A stretch of 64,000 bases of DNA, taken from positions 1,323,549 through 1,387,548 of the forward strand of contig CAUYUJ010019948.1 in NCBI GenBank assembly GCA_963575745.1. The letters run 5' to 3'. This DNA is from Prorocentrum cordatum (Eukaryota > Sar > Dinophyceae > Prorocentrales > Prorocentraceae). A program made the translations under genes and the position numbers. The notes under the pieces are model-generated. The model was not told where the DNA came from and made no database searches. It was given only the letters and a program-made list of their open reading frames with translations. Positions 1-9,984 of this stretch are shown here, one piece after another. How positions within the stretch are numbered: position 1 is the first letter of the stretch; each line of letters opens with the position of its first letter.

Positions 1-200
1 TTGCAGGAGTTGGAGGCGGAGGAGGAGTAGGAGGAGGAGGAGTAGGAGGAGGAGGAGGAGGACGAGGAGGAGTAAGGGGGAGGAGTAAGGGGAGGACCCG
101 ATCAGGAAAGGAGGGGCAGCGGGGAGTGGGTCGGAGGCAGGGGTGCGGGGAGGAGGGAGTGGTAATGAAGGGGGGGAGGAGGAGGAGGAGCGTGTTCGGA
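1..200. repeat. (GGA)n-rich purine tract
   Basis: Nearly pure AGG/GGA trinucleotide repeat in the first 90 bases, grading into irregular G-rich purine sequence. The open frames across it are low-complexity artefacts. Confidence 0.9.
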
Positions 201-247
201 GAAGGGAGAAAGGGAGACCCCACGCCACGCACTGCCACGAAGGGGCT

Positions 248-314
248 GCGCTGAGTCTTGAGCCCCCCCTCGAGCCGCAGACTGCGGCTCGTGGGGGGGC
301 TCAAGACTCAGCGC
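248..314. repeat. 33-bp near-perfect inverted repeat with 1-nt loop
   Basis: The left arm (248-280) and right arm (282-314) are reverse complements with a single mismatch (270 against 292) and one base between them. The arms include the run CTTGAGCCCCCCC. Such a structure can extrude as a cruciform. It could also be a foldback relic or a library/assembly artefact. Confidence 0.9.
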
Positions 315-419
315 CAGTACTGCCGGTATCGACAGTGGTTCTTTGCCCCCCCCCCCGAACGGATTCCCCAGAGAGTGCTTGCACCTAGGGGTTCTTACAG
401 CATCGTTAGGCGAAGTTAA

Positions 420-1635
420 TCGGCTGGGTGCCACGGTGCCGCCCGTTGCTGCCCGTTACCGCTTGTGGGGGTATGTTGAGGTTTCCCCACGTTGCTACCC
501 GTTGCCGCGTCGTGGCTGCCTGGACGTCGCCTGTGGGGGGGCATTCCGAGAATTCGATGCTCGTTTTGGGGAACCTCCTCGGGCCCACGTAATGGATCTG
601 TTCGGCTCAGGTACGACTCAAGTTCGACTCAAGTTCGACTCAGGTTCGACGCACGAGTGGAGCGAGTGGCTCCAGGAAGGTCCCCAGAATGAGCATCTAA
701 CGAGAATCTGACACGTAGCCGCCCGTTGCTGCGTCCTTGCCGTTTCGTGCGCTTTGAGGGTATGCCGAGGATTCGCTACGTTGCCGCGGGGCATTTCGAG
801 AATCTGACACGTTGCCGCCCGTTGCTGCGTCCTTGCCGTTCCGTGCGCTTTCAGGGTATGCCGAGGATTCGCTGCGTTGCCGCCCGTTGCCGCTTCGCTG
901 ATGCGTCGTTGCATCTGCGTGCGTTGTGTGATTAGTCCTTCGCGTTGCTCCCAACGCAGTGCTTGCACGTCGAGGGTTGTACTCACTAAAGGGTTTGCTG
1001 GTTGTGCCACGGTTTCGCCACGTGCAGGGGTATGCCGAGGATTCGCCGCGTTGCCGCCCGTTGCCGCTTGCGGGGGTATGCCCAGGATTCGCCACGTTGC
1101 CGCCCGTTGACGCTCATTGCCGCCCGTTCCCGCCTGTGGGGTCTGCCGAGGAGTCGCCACGTGGCCGCCCGCTGCCGCCCGCGAGGGGGAACGCCGAGGA
1201 TGCGCCGCGTTGTCGCCCGTCGCCGCCCCTGTGATGCCTCCTGGCCGCCTCGTGCGTTTTGCGCGCATGGCAAGGGCTCGGCATGTTGCCGTCCGTTGCC
1301 GCCGCGTTGCCGCGTCGGTTCAGCCTCGTGCGGTCTGTGGGTGTGCTGATAACTCGTCACGTTGCCGCCCGTTGCCGCTTGCGGTGGTATGCCGAAGATT
1401 TCCCCCACTTGCCGTCTTTGGGGGGGGGGACTGCCACGAATTCACCACGTTGCCGCCCGTTGCCGCTTGTGGTGGAATGCCGAGGATTCGCCACGTTGCC
1501 GCCCGTTGCCGCTTCGGTGCCGTGTCGTTGCCGCCCTTTGCCGCCTGTGGAGGGGAATGCCGAGGATTCGCCACATTGCCGCCCGGTGTCGCCTGTGAGG
1601 TCATGCCGAGGATCGCCCACGTTGATTGCCCGTAA
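420..1635. repeat. Irregular minisatellite, core CGTTGCCGCCCGTTGCCGC
   Basis: Repeated copies of GCCGAGGATTCGCCACGTTG followed by GCCCGTTGCCGC, in units of roughly 45-105 bp. Two longer units near 705-800 and 800-890 resemble each other closely. Open frames exist in most phases, as expected for a GC-rich repeat. No convincing protein is seen. Confidence 0.85.
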
Positions 1636-1667
1636 GGTGTACATCACATAGCTCAGAACCCATAGTT

Positions 1668-1812
1668 GTCACCTCCAGTTCGCACCGCATAGCTCACACC
1701 ACATCGCTCACACCACATAGCTCACACCAGATAGCTTGCACCACGTGGCCCACACAGCATAGGCTACACCACATAGCTTGGACAACATAGCTTGCACACC
1801 ATAGCTTTCACC
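1668..1812. repeat. 14-bp tandem repeat CACACCACATAGCT
   Basis: About ten degenerate tandem units of the 14-mer CACACCACATAGCT and variants, directly downstream of the preceding minisatellite. Confidence 0.85.
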
Positions 1813-1829
1813 TGCACAGTGGCAATACC

Positions 1830-2618
1830 TCATTGTTGTTTGAGGTCCACGCTGGATTTTTTAGACGGTCCTACAGATTTCGCTGTTCTGTGTACGACGA
1901 GGGGCGCTGGTGGAGTGCTCGGGGCCATGAACCAACCACTCGCAAGATCATGCGCTCCCCGATCTGGCCGACTGTGGAGGATCCTGGCAAGCTCTTAGTT
2001 GCGAGCCTGCAGTTCCAAAGGGAAAGCGCTTGCTTCCTCCCGCCTTCTCTTTCCTTTTACTCCAGGAGTCGCTCTTCATGCTGTGCGACAGGCTTGACTC
2101 CTGCTGGCACCCCTACAAGAGGAGGATGCCTGAGAGAGGAGCACCGGTGTTCTACGACAGGATCGCCTGTTTGATTCCGCCTTGGATGTTGTTGCTTTGG
2201 AAGGGCATTCCAATGCTTCCTCCTCGTCTTCGTGGCTTTTCTGTCTTCATGTGCATAGGGAAATCAGCTGCACACATTCCCAAACCAAGTGACTACGTCC
2301 ATTCTGGCAAGGGCTACGTCCAGTAAGTGCTGTGCTGGCAGAGTGCGGAGGTTGATAGAAAGGATAATCGAAAGAACGTGTCGAGACCCCAAGTGAATGT
2401 TCATCTGGGTGTTGTGAAGAACTTGCTCGAGGTTGTACCAAGCGATTTTCCTTCGAGGGTTCCGGGCCAGGTTTTCAACTAGTTCGGGTATTTGAGGGCG
2501 CATATGGCAACCTATGGCACACCTGATGTGGAGCGCAGGGGATTTGAGCAGATGTAATTGAGAAGTGGAAGAGGACCAGAGGCAACCCAGACTGCATCAA
2601 CAATGCTACAAGCCCTTG
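1830..2618 (+). pseudogene. Unrecognised protein-like stretch with in-frame stops (possible exons or pseudogene)
   Basis: This is the first stretch whose translation is not repetitive. On the plus strand one phase reads sensibly from about 1840 to 2030 (including VYDEGRWWSARGHEPTT). A pyrimidine tract ending TTTTACTCCAG at 2071 looks like an intron acceptor. A second phase then reads ESLFMLCDRLDSCWHPYKRR and continues to 2618. It is interrupted by in-frame TAA near 2324, TAG at 2478 and TAA near 2556, with SAEVDRKDNRKNVSRPQ and YLRAHMATYGTPDVERR lying between the stops. CAGTAAGT at 2322 could be a splice donor. The phase runs directly into an introner-like element at 2619, which favours the plus strand. 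The minus strand (2264-2503) also gives an ordinary-looking peptide, so orientation is not settled. I do not recognise the family. Confidence 0.3.
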
Positions 2619-2721
2619 GCATTCCTCGGACGTGTGACTTGTTTGGGAGCGAGGACCATCGAGGAAAATCCTTATGTTCCCTGCACGCTGCTCATGAGCG
2701 TCACGGAATGCGAAAAGGCAG
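2619..2721 (+). mobile_element. Degenerate introner-like element, family 1
   Basis: Starts CTTG|GCATTCCTCGGACGTGTG and contains GCGAGGACCATCGAGGA, matching the better copies at 2986, 32240 and 47780. The right inverted repeat is eroded; only CACGGAATGC followed by AAGGCAG remains. If spliced, the ends would be GC and AG. Confidence 0.5.
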
Positions 2722-2985
2722 GAGCAGCACATTCAACGAAGTGTTCAGGGAGAGCCCCGTTTTGAAAGGGAGCCGCCCCATCCATCCGTGACAACGATGC
2801 GCAACGCTTGGCAGATGGCTGCTTCATGTAGGAAGCCTTGAGACGGAGCCAGAGTTTTCAGGAGGGGGACAAGACAGACACAATGCATCGTCGACTCCCA
2901 GGAGACTGCGGGAAAATACGGGAAGTGAATGTGTGTGTGGGGGGGGGAAGTCGAACACCCCGGAAGCATGGAAACCTGTGGCTTG
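2722..2985. other. Non-coding; contains a dispersed-repeat copy shared with 32930-33025
   Basis: From about 2876 the sequence (ACACAATGCATCGTCGA, then GGGAAAATACGGGAAGTG and a G run) is a diverged copy of the stretch at 32940-33010 (ACACAATGAATCCTCGA, then GGGAAAAGATGGGAAGTG). No convincing gene is seen. Confidence 0.55.
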
Positions 2986-3117
2986 GCATCGCTCGGACGT
3001 GTGCATGTTGTTCTTCGGCGAGGGTCATCGAGGAGCATCCTCGATCATTTGGCGAAACAGCCACGCACGAAACCGAAAAAAAGCATAGGGAATGATGGAC
3101 GGCCGAGCGATGGCGAG
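2986..3117 (+). mobile_element. Introner-like TIR element, family 1 (132 bp)
   Basis: Begins GCATCGCTCGGACGTGTGC and ends GGCCGAGCGATGGCGAG. The ends are inverted repeats of each other with one mismatch. The ends would act as a GC donor and an AG acceptor, an intron type known in dinoflagellates. At 132 bp it matches the copy at 32240 in length and, like it, has no stop codon in the phase beginning GCA TCG. The flanking sequence is not clearly coding, so this may be a non-genic or decayed insertion. Confidence 0.7.
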
Positions 3118-3370
3118 GTGGTGACCGGGAATTCGGGGCCCCCCCAGCGGGGTGGTGACCACACCGTGTGGTGAGTCGGTGGGGATTCGGGGTCACCGCA
3201 CGGTTTTGGGACTCGGGTCCTTCTCTGAAGATGTCTCGGTCGACAGGGGCCTCCAGGGTCCCAAGACCGTGCGGTGACGGACCGTACGGTGAGGTCTCTT
3301 GGGGTTCCGAGGTCACCGCACGGTCTGTCACCGCACGGTTTTGGGATCCCCAAGGAATCCCGGGAGGCGT
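3118..3370. repeat. Palindrome-rich minisatellite, core ACCGCACGGT
   Basis: Multiple direct and inverted copies of TCACCGCACGGT / ACCGTGCGGTGA separated by GGGATTCGGGG-type spacers. These give many potential hairpins. Confidence 0.75.
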
Positions 3371-3480
3371 GCGCATCTGCTTCTGTGCCTCCGGGCCCCC
3401 CTTTGGAAGTCTGGCCCGCGACTCCGCCCTCCGCCCGTGCAGCGGCCGCACCCGCTCGTGCTTCGCTGGCCGTCGGGGTT

Positions 3481-3511
<31 letters not shown>

Positions 3512-3540
3512 GAGGAGGAGGAGGAGGAGGAGGAGGGGGA
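3371..3540. repeat. GC-rich spacer then (GGA)n up to the gap
   Basis: 3371-3480 shows nothing recognisable. From 3481 a G run and an AGG trinucleotide repeat continue to the gap edge. The repeat is the likely reason assembly stopped here. Confidence 0.8.
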
Positions 3541-3640
3541 NNNNNNNNNNNNNNNNNNNNNNNNNNNNNNNNNNNNNNNNNNNNNNNNNNNNNNNNNNNN
3601 NNNNNNNNNNNNNNNNNNNNNNNNNNNNNNNNNNNNNNNN
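3541..3640. other. Assembly gap (100 N)
   Basis: Exactly 100 undetermined bases, the conventional placeholder for a gap of unknown size. Confidence 0.99.
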
Positions 3641-4255
3641 TACGTGCGCGGAAGAAATTGTGCATAGCGCTAAAGGGCCAGACCTATTGTTGAACAAGAA
3701 GTTGCCCTCCATGATTGTACGCGTTGCAGGTTGTGAGCACGACTTCGCTCGTCGCGAGGACCGATGCCCCATTCCAGATCACAGTTGCCCTCTGACTTTG
3801 CAGCCGGTGCAAACGTTTGAGACGAATGTGCGCGGCGCCAGGGCGAGCGCCGTTTCCGCCCCCCCATCTTTGTAGCCGCTGTTCCAGGACCACCTATTGT
3901 GAGGAAGTCTCAGGCCCCCTGTCGGTCTAGTGGCCAGACAGGGAGGAACAACGTATGTGGACAGCCTGGTGAGAGGTGTGGTCGGTGTGATTGTCTTTCC
4001 GTTCGTGTTTGCCCGAGCAGATGACGTTTGGGTCACAAAGGCTGGTCGGACGCCAGTCACCAGGGGGTTTATAGATTGAACGTTCACGCAGAGGGCGCAG
4101 CCAGTACAGGAGACTGCGGAGGTCGCTGGGGAGGCGAGCTGCAACTGACATCCTGGTCCCCCTCGGGGCCTCTCGGGGTCTCGCGGGCGCATTGCTGAGG
4201 TTGCAGAGTTCCCGCGGTCCTCCATAGAGCTGCGGCCTCTCGCTGTTTTGTGGAA
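3641..4255. other. No gene recognised
   Basis: Non-repetitive sequence with short open frames on both strands (the longest about 148 codons, minus). None shows a recognisable motif or convincing composition. Confidence 0.5.
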
Positions 4256-4520
4256 CCTTTGCTGCCTCGAATGATGAGGAGGTCTCGCTCGGTTACCGGT
4301 TCAGGGCCGCATGCTATCCGTTCCGGTGCGTTTCGATTCGCTTGGTCGGGCCGCGATTCCGATTCGATCCCAGCTGATTCGATTCACCGGCACCGGCCAG
4401 GGCCAGGGAGCCCGGGGCGGGCGATCCGATTTCGATTCAGTTCGGGACGAGTCGCGATCCCGCCTGCTTCCGATCCGGTCTGATTCTGCGAATCGACCCA
4501 GCTCGGGCCGGCCCTTTGCG
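4256..4520. repeat. GATTCG-rich degenerate repeat
   Basis: Dense scatter of CGATTCGATTC, CGATCC and GATCCGATT words. A similar block occurs at 17705-18010. Confidence 0.6.
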
Positions 4521-4599
4521 GGGCGTCGAGATGAAAAGGGCGTCGCGCTCCAGCCTGGGCGCGGCTCCCCGTTCGGCGGCGCCGCCGCCGCCACCGTCG

Positions 4600-4900
4600 C
4601 GGACGAGGCGCGGGCCTCCCCAATGGGATCCAGGCGGATGGGGTCGGCGGATCGTTTGCCGCATCGCTGATGCATCGCCGATGCGGCTCGATGTGATTCG
4701 GTAGCACGGCATCAGGGCCTTGGTATGTCCTCTTCACCCCGTCTACAGCAATTTGCGTGCGCCGATTTAGCGGCGATCAGCGTGGATTTAGCGTCGATTC
4801 GCGTCGATGTGAGTCGACAGTCGACGATTAGCGTCGCTTCGCACGGGCCATGAAGATGGCATGGGAGGTTACCACGAGTTGCCATCGAAATGTGAGCGAC
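4600..4900. repeat. Palindromic GCATCG and GCGTCGATT repeats
   Basis: 4635-4700 contains GGGGTCGGCGGATCG and GCATCGCCGATGCGGC, related to the palindromic element at 5076. 4765-4890 carries repeated GCGTCGATT / AGTCGAC words followed by a segment resembling 10395-10505. Both look like eroded short elements. Confidence 0.5.
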
Positions 4901-5075
4901 CGAAGAATTTCGGGTCGTCTGCACGGAACTTGGCGCGGAAGGTGCCCGCGTACGGCCGTACGTAAACGCCCTCGTCTCCACTGTGGCGTGCCGCGCTGGC
5001 GGCCTGAGTAAGCCGCGGGGTAGGGTCACCACGTCCTCTCGCGTGGGACTCCTTCCTGTTCGTCGCTCAGACGGG

Positions 5076-5147
5076 GTCGGCGGATCGCGCTTCCTCGCCC
5101 ATGCATCGCCGATGCATCGGCGTTTGGGCGCGATCCTCCGACCCCAT
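5076..5147. mobile_element. Short palindromic element, ~72 bp
   Basis: GGGGTCGGCGGATCGCGC on the left is the near inverse of GCGCGATCCTCCGACCCC on the right, with GCATCGCCGATGCATCGGCG in the middle. It directly abuts CTCGGCGGCGAGC, the end motif of family-5 elements. A related arrangement precedes the family-5 element near 44930. Confidence 0.6.
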
Positions 5148-5736
5148 CTCGGCGGCGAGCCCAGGGAGGAAGCGAGATCGGCCAGGCCGTCTCAGGAGGC
5201 GGCGGGCCTTTCCAGAGTGCCTCGCGCCGCCCGTGAAGGCGCCTGCCAACGCCTTCCCTCGCGGCCCGCGGCGGCCCCTCCGAGGGCGCGAGCGAGTGCT
5301 GCTGGGAAGCCCCGCCGCCTGCCGAGAGGGCCTGCCCTCTCGCGCGCACGCCCCCCCCTCTCTTTGAGCTGCCGGCGCATGGCCGCACGTAGGCGCCTTC
5401 GCTGCCAAGAGGTCGGAGGGTCGATAGACCTCCCGCCCTGACACGCCGATTCGCGAATGGGCCGCTTTCGGTTCGCGAGGGGGCGTCACGGCCGTCGTTC
5501 TTGCGGGTTCAGGTCCGTCGGTTTCGGCCCAAGGCCGTTTTCACTGAGGGGAGGTTTAATTACTGGAGGGAGGTTTGTCCACCGCCGAGGGGACTGTGCC
5601 GCGCTGGCGGCCCGCGCCAGCGGCGGGGCAGGGCCCCTGCGTGCCATCGCACGTGAGACCCGTCCATCTGCATCGCTCGTGTGGAGCCCAACCTTCCACC
5701 GCCGAGGCACCGGCCAGAGCGCAAACGATCCGCCGG
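5148..5736. other. Non-coding; diverged family-5-like sequence at its start
   Basis: 5148-5240 resembles the left half of a family-5 foldback (CTCGGCGGCGAGCCCAGG, then AGGCGGCGGGCC). The remainder is GC-rich with no recognisable product. Confidence 0.45.
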
Positions 5737-5991
5737 CCCTTTGTGGGCCCCGGAAACGGCAGGGCCGTTTTGTCACCGTTTCCACCAAAAAAATCAATTG
5801 AAAATGGAAACGGCAACAAAAACGGCGACCGGAAACGGCAACAAAAACGGCCCCAGGATTGGAACCGGAGCCGGAACCGGTCAAAAAACGGCGACGGAAC
5901 CGGTGAAAAAACGGCGTTGGAACCGGTAACAAAAACGGGAAAACGGAACCAGTAAAAGAACGGCCCTGTCGTTTCCAGGGCCCACTAAGCG
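5737..5991. mobile_element. TIR element, family 4 (~255 bp)
   Basis: Left end GTGGGCCCCGGAAACGGCAG is the inverse of right end TGTCGTTTCCAGGGCCCACT with few mismatches. The interior alternates GGAACCGGAGCC, AAAAACGGC and GGAAACGGC motifs. A second copy in the opposite orientation lies at 31116-31365. No protein is encoded, so it is non-autonomous. Confidence 0.8.
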
Positions 5992-6230
5992 CCGGCCCCA
6001 TCCCTTGGGACCCTCATTGGGGAGGCCTTTTGCAAGGGGCGGGAGAGCAGCGCCCTCGCCCGCGCCGCGGGCGGGGGCCGGCCCGCTCGGGGGCGGCGGG
6101 CGGGCGGCCCTGCAACGCGTGGTGGACCCCGGCGTGTGAGGCTCCGCCGGGGCTCCTCCCCTCCTTCCCCTCCTCCCCCCTCCGACCCCTCGTCCTCCTC
6201 CTTCTCCTCCTCTTCCTCCCCCTCCTGGAC
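5992..6230. repeat. GC-rich spacer and CCT-rich tract
   Basis: 5992-6150 holds nothing recognised. 6155-6230 is a pyrimidine tract of CTCCTCC words. On the minus strand this is a GGA tract just downstream of the retrotransposon's 3' end. Confidence 0.7.
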
Positions 6231-6401
6231 TCAGCCTGAACGCGAACAAGGTTGTCCGCGCCACCTGCCACTTACGCCACCGCATGGCCACAGCCAGAGG
6301 CGGGTGGCGCCTCCCGAACAGTGCCCAGAAATCAAAGGCGAGGCCAGCACACAGCAGGCTGGCGGATATGAAAGCCGCGCGGGGCATGGCGCGGCACGGC
6401 A

Positions 6402-8385
6402 CTAGAGCGGTTGCACCACTCCTGCACGGATCAAGGAAGCAGTGCGCAGCGGATCCTCGAGGTACCGCCACACACGATTGACCTGAAAGCGTGCAGGCGC
6501 ACGCGTGAGGCCCGAGAGAACACGAGCGCCCCACGTGCCTGGAGCAGGGGGGCCTCGACAGCCCTGTGACAAGTTCGCAGAGATCTTGACCCCTCCCAGC
6601 CCGCACACAACGCACACAGTACACCACAACCTCCGCCCCCCGTCCCCGATGACGGCGAAGGGGTGCATGACATGCGGTCTCTCATCCGCAAGCTGCACCC
6701 GTACAGAGGCAAGGTCTGCTCTCGACAGACTGCGCGGCGTGACTGGCGGCGGGGGCTCCACCACCAGCCTCGGCACAGGGCGGTCCACTTCGCCAGGGCC
6801 ACGAGCCTTGCGCTGCCGCCGAGAGACATGCTCACAATCAACGTCGCACATGCGAGGCCCGATACGCGCAACCCAGGACGCCCATTGAGAGAGTACGAGG
6901 GCCTTAGTTTTGCGAACCTTGCGGAGCTCAGGGTCAATGCGGGCTCTCGAGGCCATCCACTGAGCCCATTCGTCAGCATGCGCGTTGCCCTCCTTTTCAA
7001 AGCGCGTAGAGAGTCCAGACTGGATGCGAGCTTCGGTGCAGTGACCTTTGACTTTGCGCACGTCGATGCACTCGATGCCGCCCCAGTCGTCGATGCGGCG
7101 CCAAACCTGGACCCATTGCTCGGACCAGGCTGCGCGCGACGAGCAACAGTACACCTTGCCACGCTGGTAAACTCCATCGTAGACGAAAGCTGAGTCGGTG
7201 TAAAAAATACTGCCAGGAGCACTATGCTGCAGAGCACGGTTGAGGGCAAAAAGCTCGGCACAGTCAATATCTTGGCACACAGATTGGAGGGAACCGCACA
7301 TCACCGAGTTAACCTTATACGGATGCTGCGGTTGCACGCTGACAATGGCCCAGCCTACGGCCTGAGACGCTGGCGGCAGATGTTGGTCCATCCAGCTGGC
7401 GTCAAGAAAGATGTGCCCTGCCATCTCGGTAGGTCCTCCACCGAACCACCGATCGGGGAGGGGGTTCGCAGGAGGAAGGGGAGCCTCGGGGACGAGGAGC
7501 CTCTCAGCGAAGAGGAGAGGAAGAGGGCCAACGCTCGCCCTGACAACCGAGATCAAGAAATCAGGTGGGACCTCCTGTGCCGCGATGTCATCGTGGCCCG
7601 CACAGCTCGCGTGACGATGCAAGAGCGTGCCAGGGGCCTGCTGACACAAGCGGCAAAGGGGGTCGGCGGTGTACTGCGCAAGCCACTGACGATGCTGGGG
7701 CCACTGTCCCCCAGCGACAACACTCCTCAGGTAGGCCTTCTCATCGTGTCTGAGGCCATTAGAGGCTAAGAGGGACTGCAGAGGCTGAAAATTGCACCCA
7801 AGAGAGAGCTCAGGAACACCTTCTCTCGAGGCCACTTTTTCCCAGAGCCACTGCAGCATGACATGATAGAGCCACTTGCGGACGGTGCGAGGCCCTGACT
7901 GCAATATAGAAACCTCGCCGTGCCGAGGATGCGACCACACAAAACCTTGCATGCTGATGCCGAGCCGCAAAGCTGTAGCAGCACACGCAGAAAAAGGGCC
8001 ACGGATGCTGGCCCAAGGATTGCCGTGATCAGTGAACCTCTCAACAGCATCTCGCAACCTTTGCTCCAGCATCGCTCGTGGGTGCCATAGCTCCCACACC
8101 GCGGTGGCATACTGCAGCAGAGGGGCACACTGCAGCTCGTATGCAGGGTCAATTTGACGACGTTCACTGAGCATGAGCAGCAGCGTCACACTCTTGCCAT
8201 CGAGATTGTTCGCCTGCACTCGAGCCTGCAGCATGCGCGCTTGTCTGAGATCTGTGCCAGTGGTGCCAAGCACCTTGCACCCGTAGGTGTGCGAGGACAG
8301 AGCAGCACTGCGGATCATCGTGCGCAGCTGCCGCTTGCGAACAAAGAGAGACAGAGCCAGCAACTTGCGCGCTCGGGTGACGGCA
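6402..8385 (-). pseudogene. Zinc knuckle, RNase H and terminal finger of LINE-type element
   Basis: Counting from the ATG at 8363 (653 codons): a connector region is followed by a zinc knuckle Cys237-X2-Cys240-X8-His249-X4-Cys254. An RNase H domain then has the expected acidic residues Asp321 (IFLDAS), Glu370 (CAELFA), Asp390 (YTDSAF) and Asp464 (NAHADEW), plus His441 (VKGHC). Near the C-terminus, LWCTVCVVCGLGG with a downstream Cys-Arg-Gly resembles the terminal finger of the element at 33382. RNase H would remove template RNA during reverse transcription. The frame is intact over nearly 2 kb, so decay is recent. It is cut from the RT by a frameshift near 8370-8385. Confidence 0.82.
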
Positions 8386-9060
8386 GGCTTTTTGTTCTAC
8401 TAGCACGGACAAGTTGCTTGTAAACCTTGCCAGCGGCAAAATCGATCCCAAGATTCCTCTCAGTGCGAACCCCTTTGAGCCTGACAGAGCGAAGTCGGGC
8501 CTCAAGGAGCCCGCGGAGCCTGGCGCTGGAAGCAACAACCCGACTCTTTTTTAACGCAATGGGCAAGCTAACCTTTCTCAACTGCGAATGCAACAATCGA
8601 GTGGCGCCAGCAAGCTCTGAAGCAACATCCTCCTCTCTACCGAGCCGTTGCAGGCCAAAATCGTCCACCACGTTGCCGAGATGCATGTGCGGGAACGCTG
8701 CCTGCACGGCGTCTAGAGGCGACAGCAACACCAGCTGCAACATCAGAGTGGCAAAGTGACACCCTGGCAGCACAGCTTGCAGAGTGTAGATTGACGTGGA
8801 CGTCGCCTCGCCAAGAGCAAGCACGCGAGGGCAGCGATAAAGCTCGACCAGCAGCTTGAGCTGACGCACTGGGAAGCCCGTACGCAGCGCTGCCTGCAAC
8901 AAAACATTATGCCTGATGTGCTCAAATGCTTTGGCAAGGTCAAGAAGCACAAGGGCGCTAGAGAAACCACGTGCTCTGCCCCACTCAGCAGCTGAGGCCT
9001 GCAACCAAACCAGTTTGTCCGAGGAGCGTCCAGCCGTGGACCACCAGAAGGGACGGTCAT
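8364..9060 (-). pseudogene. Reverse transcriptase fragment of LINE-type element
   Basis: Open on the minus strand from 9060 with no start of its own; the first ATG is at 9004. Counting from that Met, LLDLAKAFEH (Asp22) is RT motif A, LQAVLPGC (about residues 75-82) occupies the motif B position, and NVVDDFG (Asp114-Asp115) is the catalytic YxDD-type box. The thumb region follows. The frame ends in a stop near 8315, but sense homology passes into the neighbouring phase around 8370-8385, where ARKLLALSLFVRKRQ continues the protein. A single frameshift therefore separates it from the RNase H part. It is truncated at the 5' end and almost certainly inactive. Confidence 0.8.
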
Positions 9061-9304
9061 GCTGCTGCTCTTCCTCCTCCTCCCCCTCCTCCTCCCTCCC
9101 CTCCCCCTCCCTCTTCTTCCCCTCCTCTCACCTGATCCTCCCCCCCCTCCTCCCCCTCCCTCCTCCTTTTCCCCCTCCTCCTCCTTCTCCTCCTCCTCCT
9201 CTCCTCCTCCTCCTCCTCCTCCTCCTCCCCCTCCTCCTCCTCCTCCTCCTCTCCTCCTCCTCCTCCTCCTCCTCCTCCTCCTCCTCCTCCTCCTCCTCCT
9301 CCTC
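9061..9304. repeat. (TCC)n microsatellite
   Basis: Almost uninterrupted TCC/CCT trinucleotide array with short C-rich variants. It abuts the 5' truncation point of the minus-strand retrotransposon. Confidence 0.95.
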
Positions 9305-9440
9305 GTGGGTCACCAGCGGCGCCAGGCCGGGCCGCCGCGGCGCACCAGCCGCTGCGCGCGCCCGGCCGCCCGCCGGCGCCCTGATGGCAGCTCCCGTGGA
9401 GCCTCCTCTGTGGGCTCCCGCGCGCGGTCGCTGCCAAAAC

Positions 9441-9474
9441 ATGTCTGTCCTCGTCCTCGTCGTCCTCGTCCTCG

Positions 9475-9519
<45 letters not shown>

Positions 9520-9651
9520 TCGTCCTCGTCGTCCTCGTCGTCGTCCTCGTCCTCGTCGTCGTCGTCCTCGTCCTCGTCGTCGTCCTCGTCCTCGTCCTCG
9601 TCGTCGTCCTCGTCCTCGTCGTCGTCCTCGTCCTCGTCGTCCTCGTCCTCG

Positions 9652-9695
<44 letters not shown>

Positions 9696-9708
9696 TTCGT
9701 CGTCCTCG

Positions 9709-9760
<52 letters not shown>

Positions 9761-9823
9761 TGTCCGCGTCCTCGTCCTCGTCCTCGTCGTCGTCGTCCTC
9801 GTCGTCGTCGTCGTCGCCGTGAT
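9441..9823. repeat. TCCTCG / TCG hexanucleotide array
   Basis: About 380 bp of TCCTCG units mixed with extra TCG triplets. It is open in all plus-strand phases (poly-Val/Leu, poly-Arg/Pro), giving misleading long frames. 9305-9440 between the arrays is GC-rich with no recognised gene. Confidence 0.95.
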
Positions 9824-9984
9824 CGTCCCGGCTCGGCGGCGAAAGCCAGACCCCACCCTTCGCCAGGGGGAGAGCGGGTCCCGAGGGAGGCGGGTCCCGA
9901 GAGTTTCGCCGTGGAAGATTTCGTCTTGGGGCAGGTCCCAGGGTCCAGGACCCGTTCCACGTCGTTGCTCCCAGGCTAAGGTCT

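Larger units (their letters stand above)
6231..9060 (-). mobile_element. 5'-truncated, frameshifted non-LTR (LINE-type) retrotransposon
   Basis: The element contains, in order on the minus strand, part of a reverse transcriptase, a CCHC-type knuckle, an RNase H domain and a C-terminal zinc-finger-like segment. The coding frame is open right up to 9060, where it is cut off by a (GGA)n tract (minus-strand sense). About 170 bp past the stop codon the sequence passes into another GGA-rich tract. No endonuclease or N-terminal RT region remains. The same strand bias of simple repeat on both sides suggests insertion into, or end formation with, a GGA/TCC microsatellite. It resembles the intact-looking element at 33382-38181 in architecture, but the proteins are clearly different lineages. 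Confidence 0.85.

Noticed and set aside
6505-8538. Plus-strand frames opposite the minus-strand retrotransposon
   Set aside because: Antisense shadows; all domain signal (knuckle, RNase H, RT) is on the minus strand.
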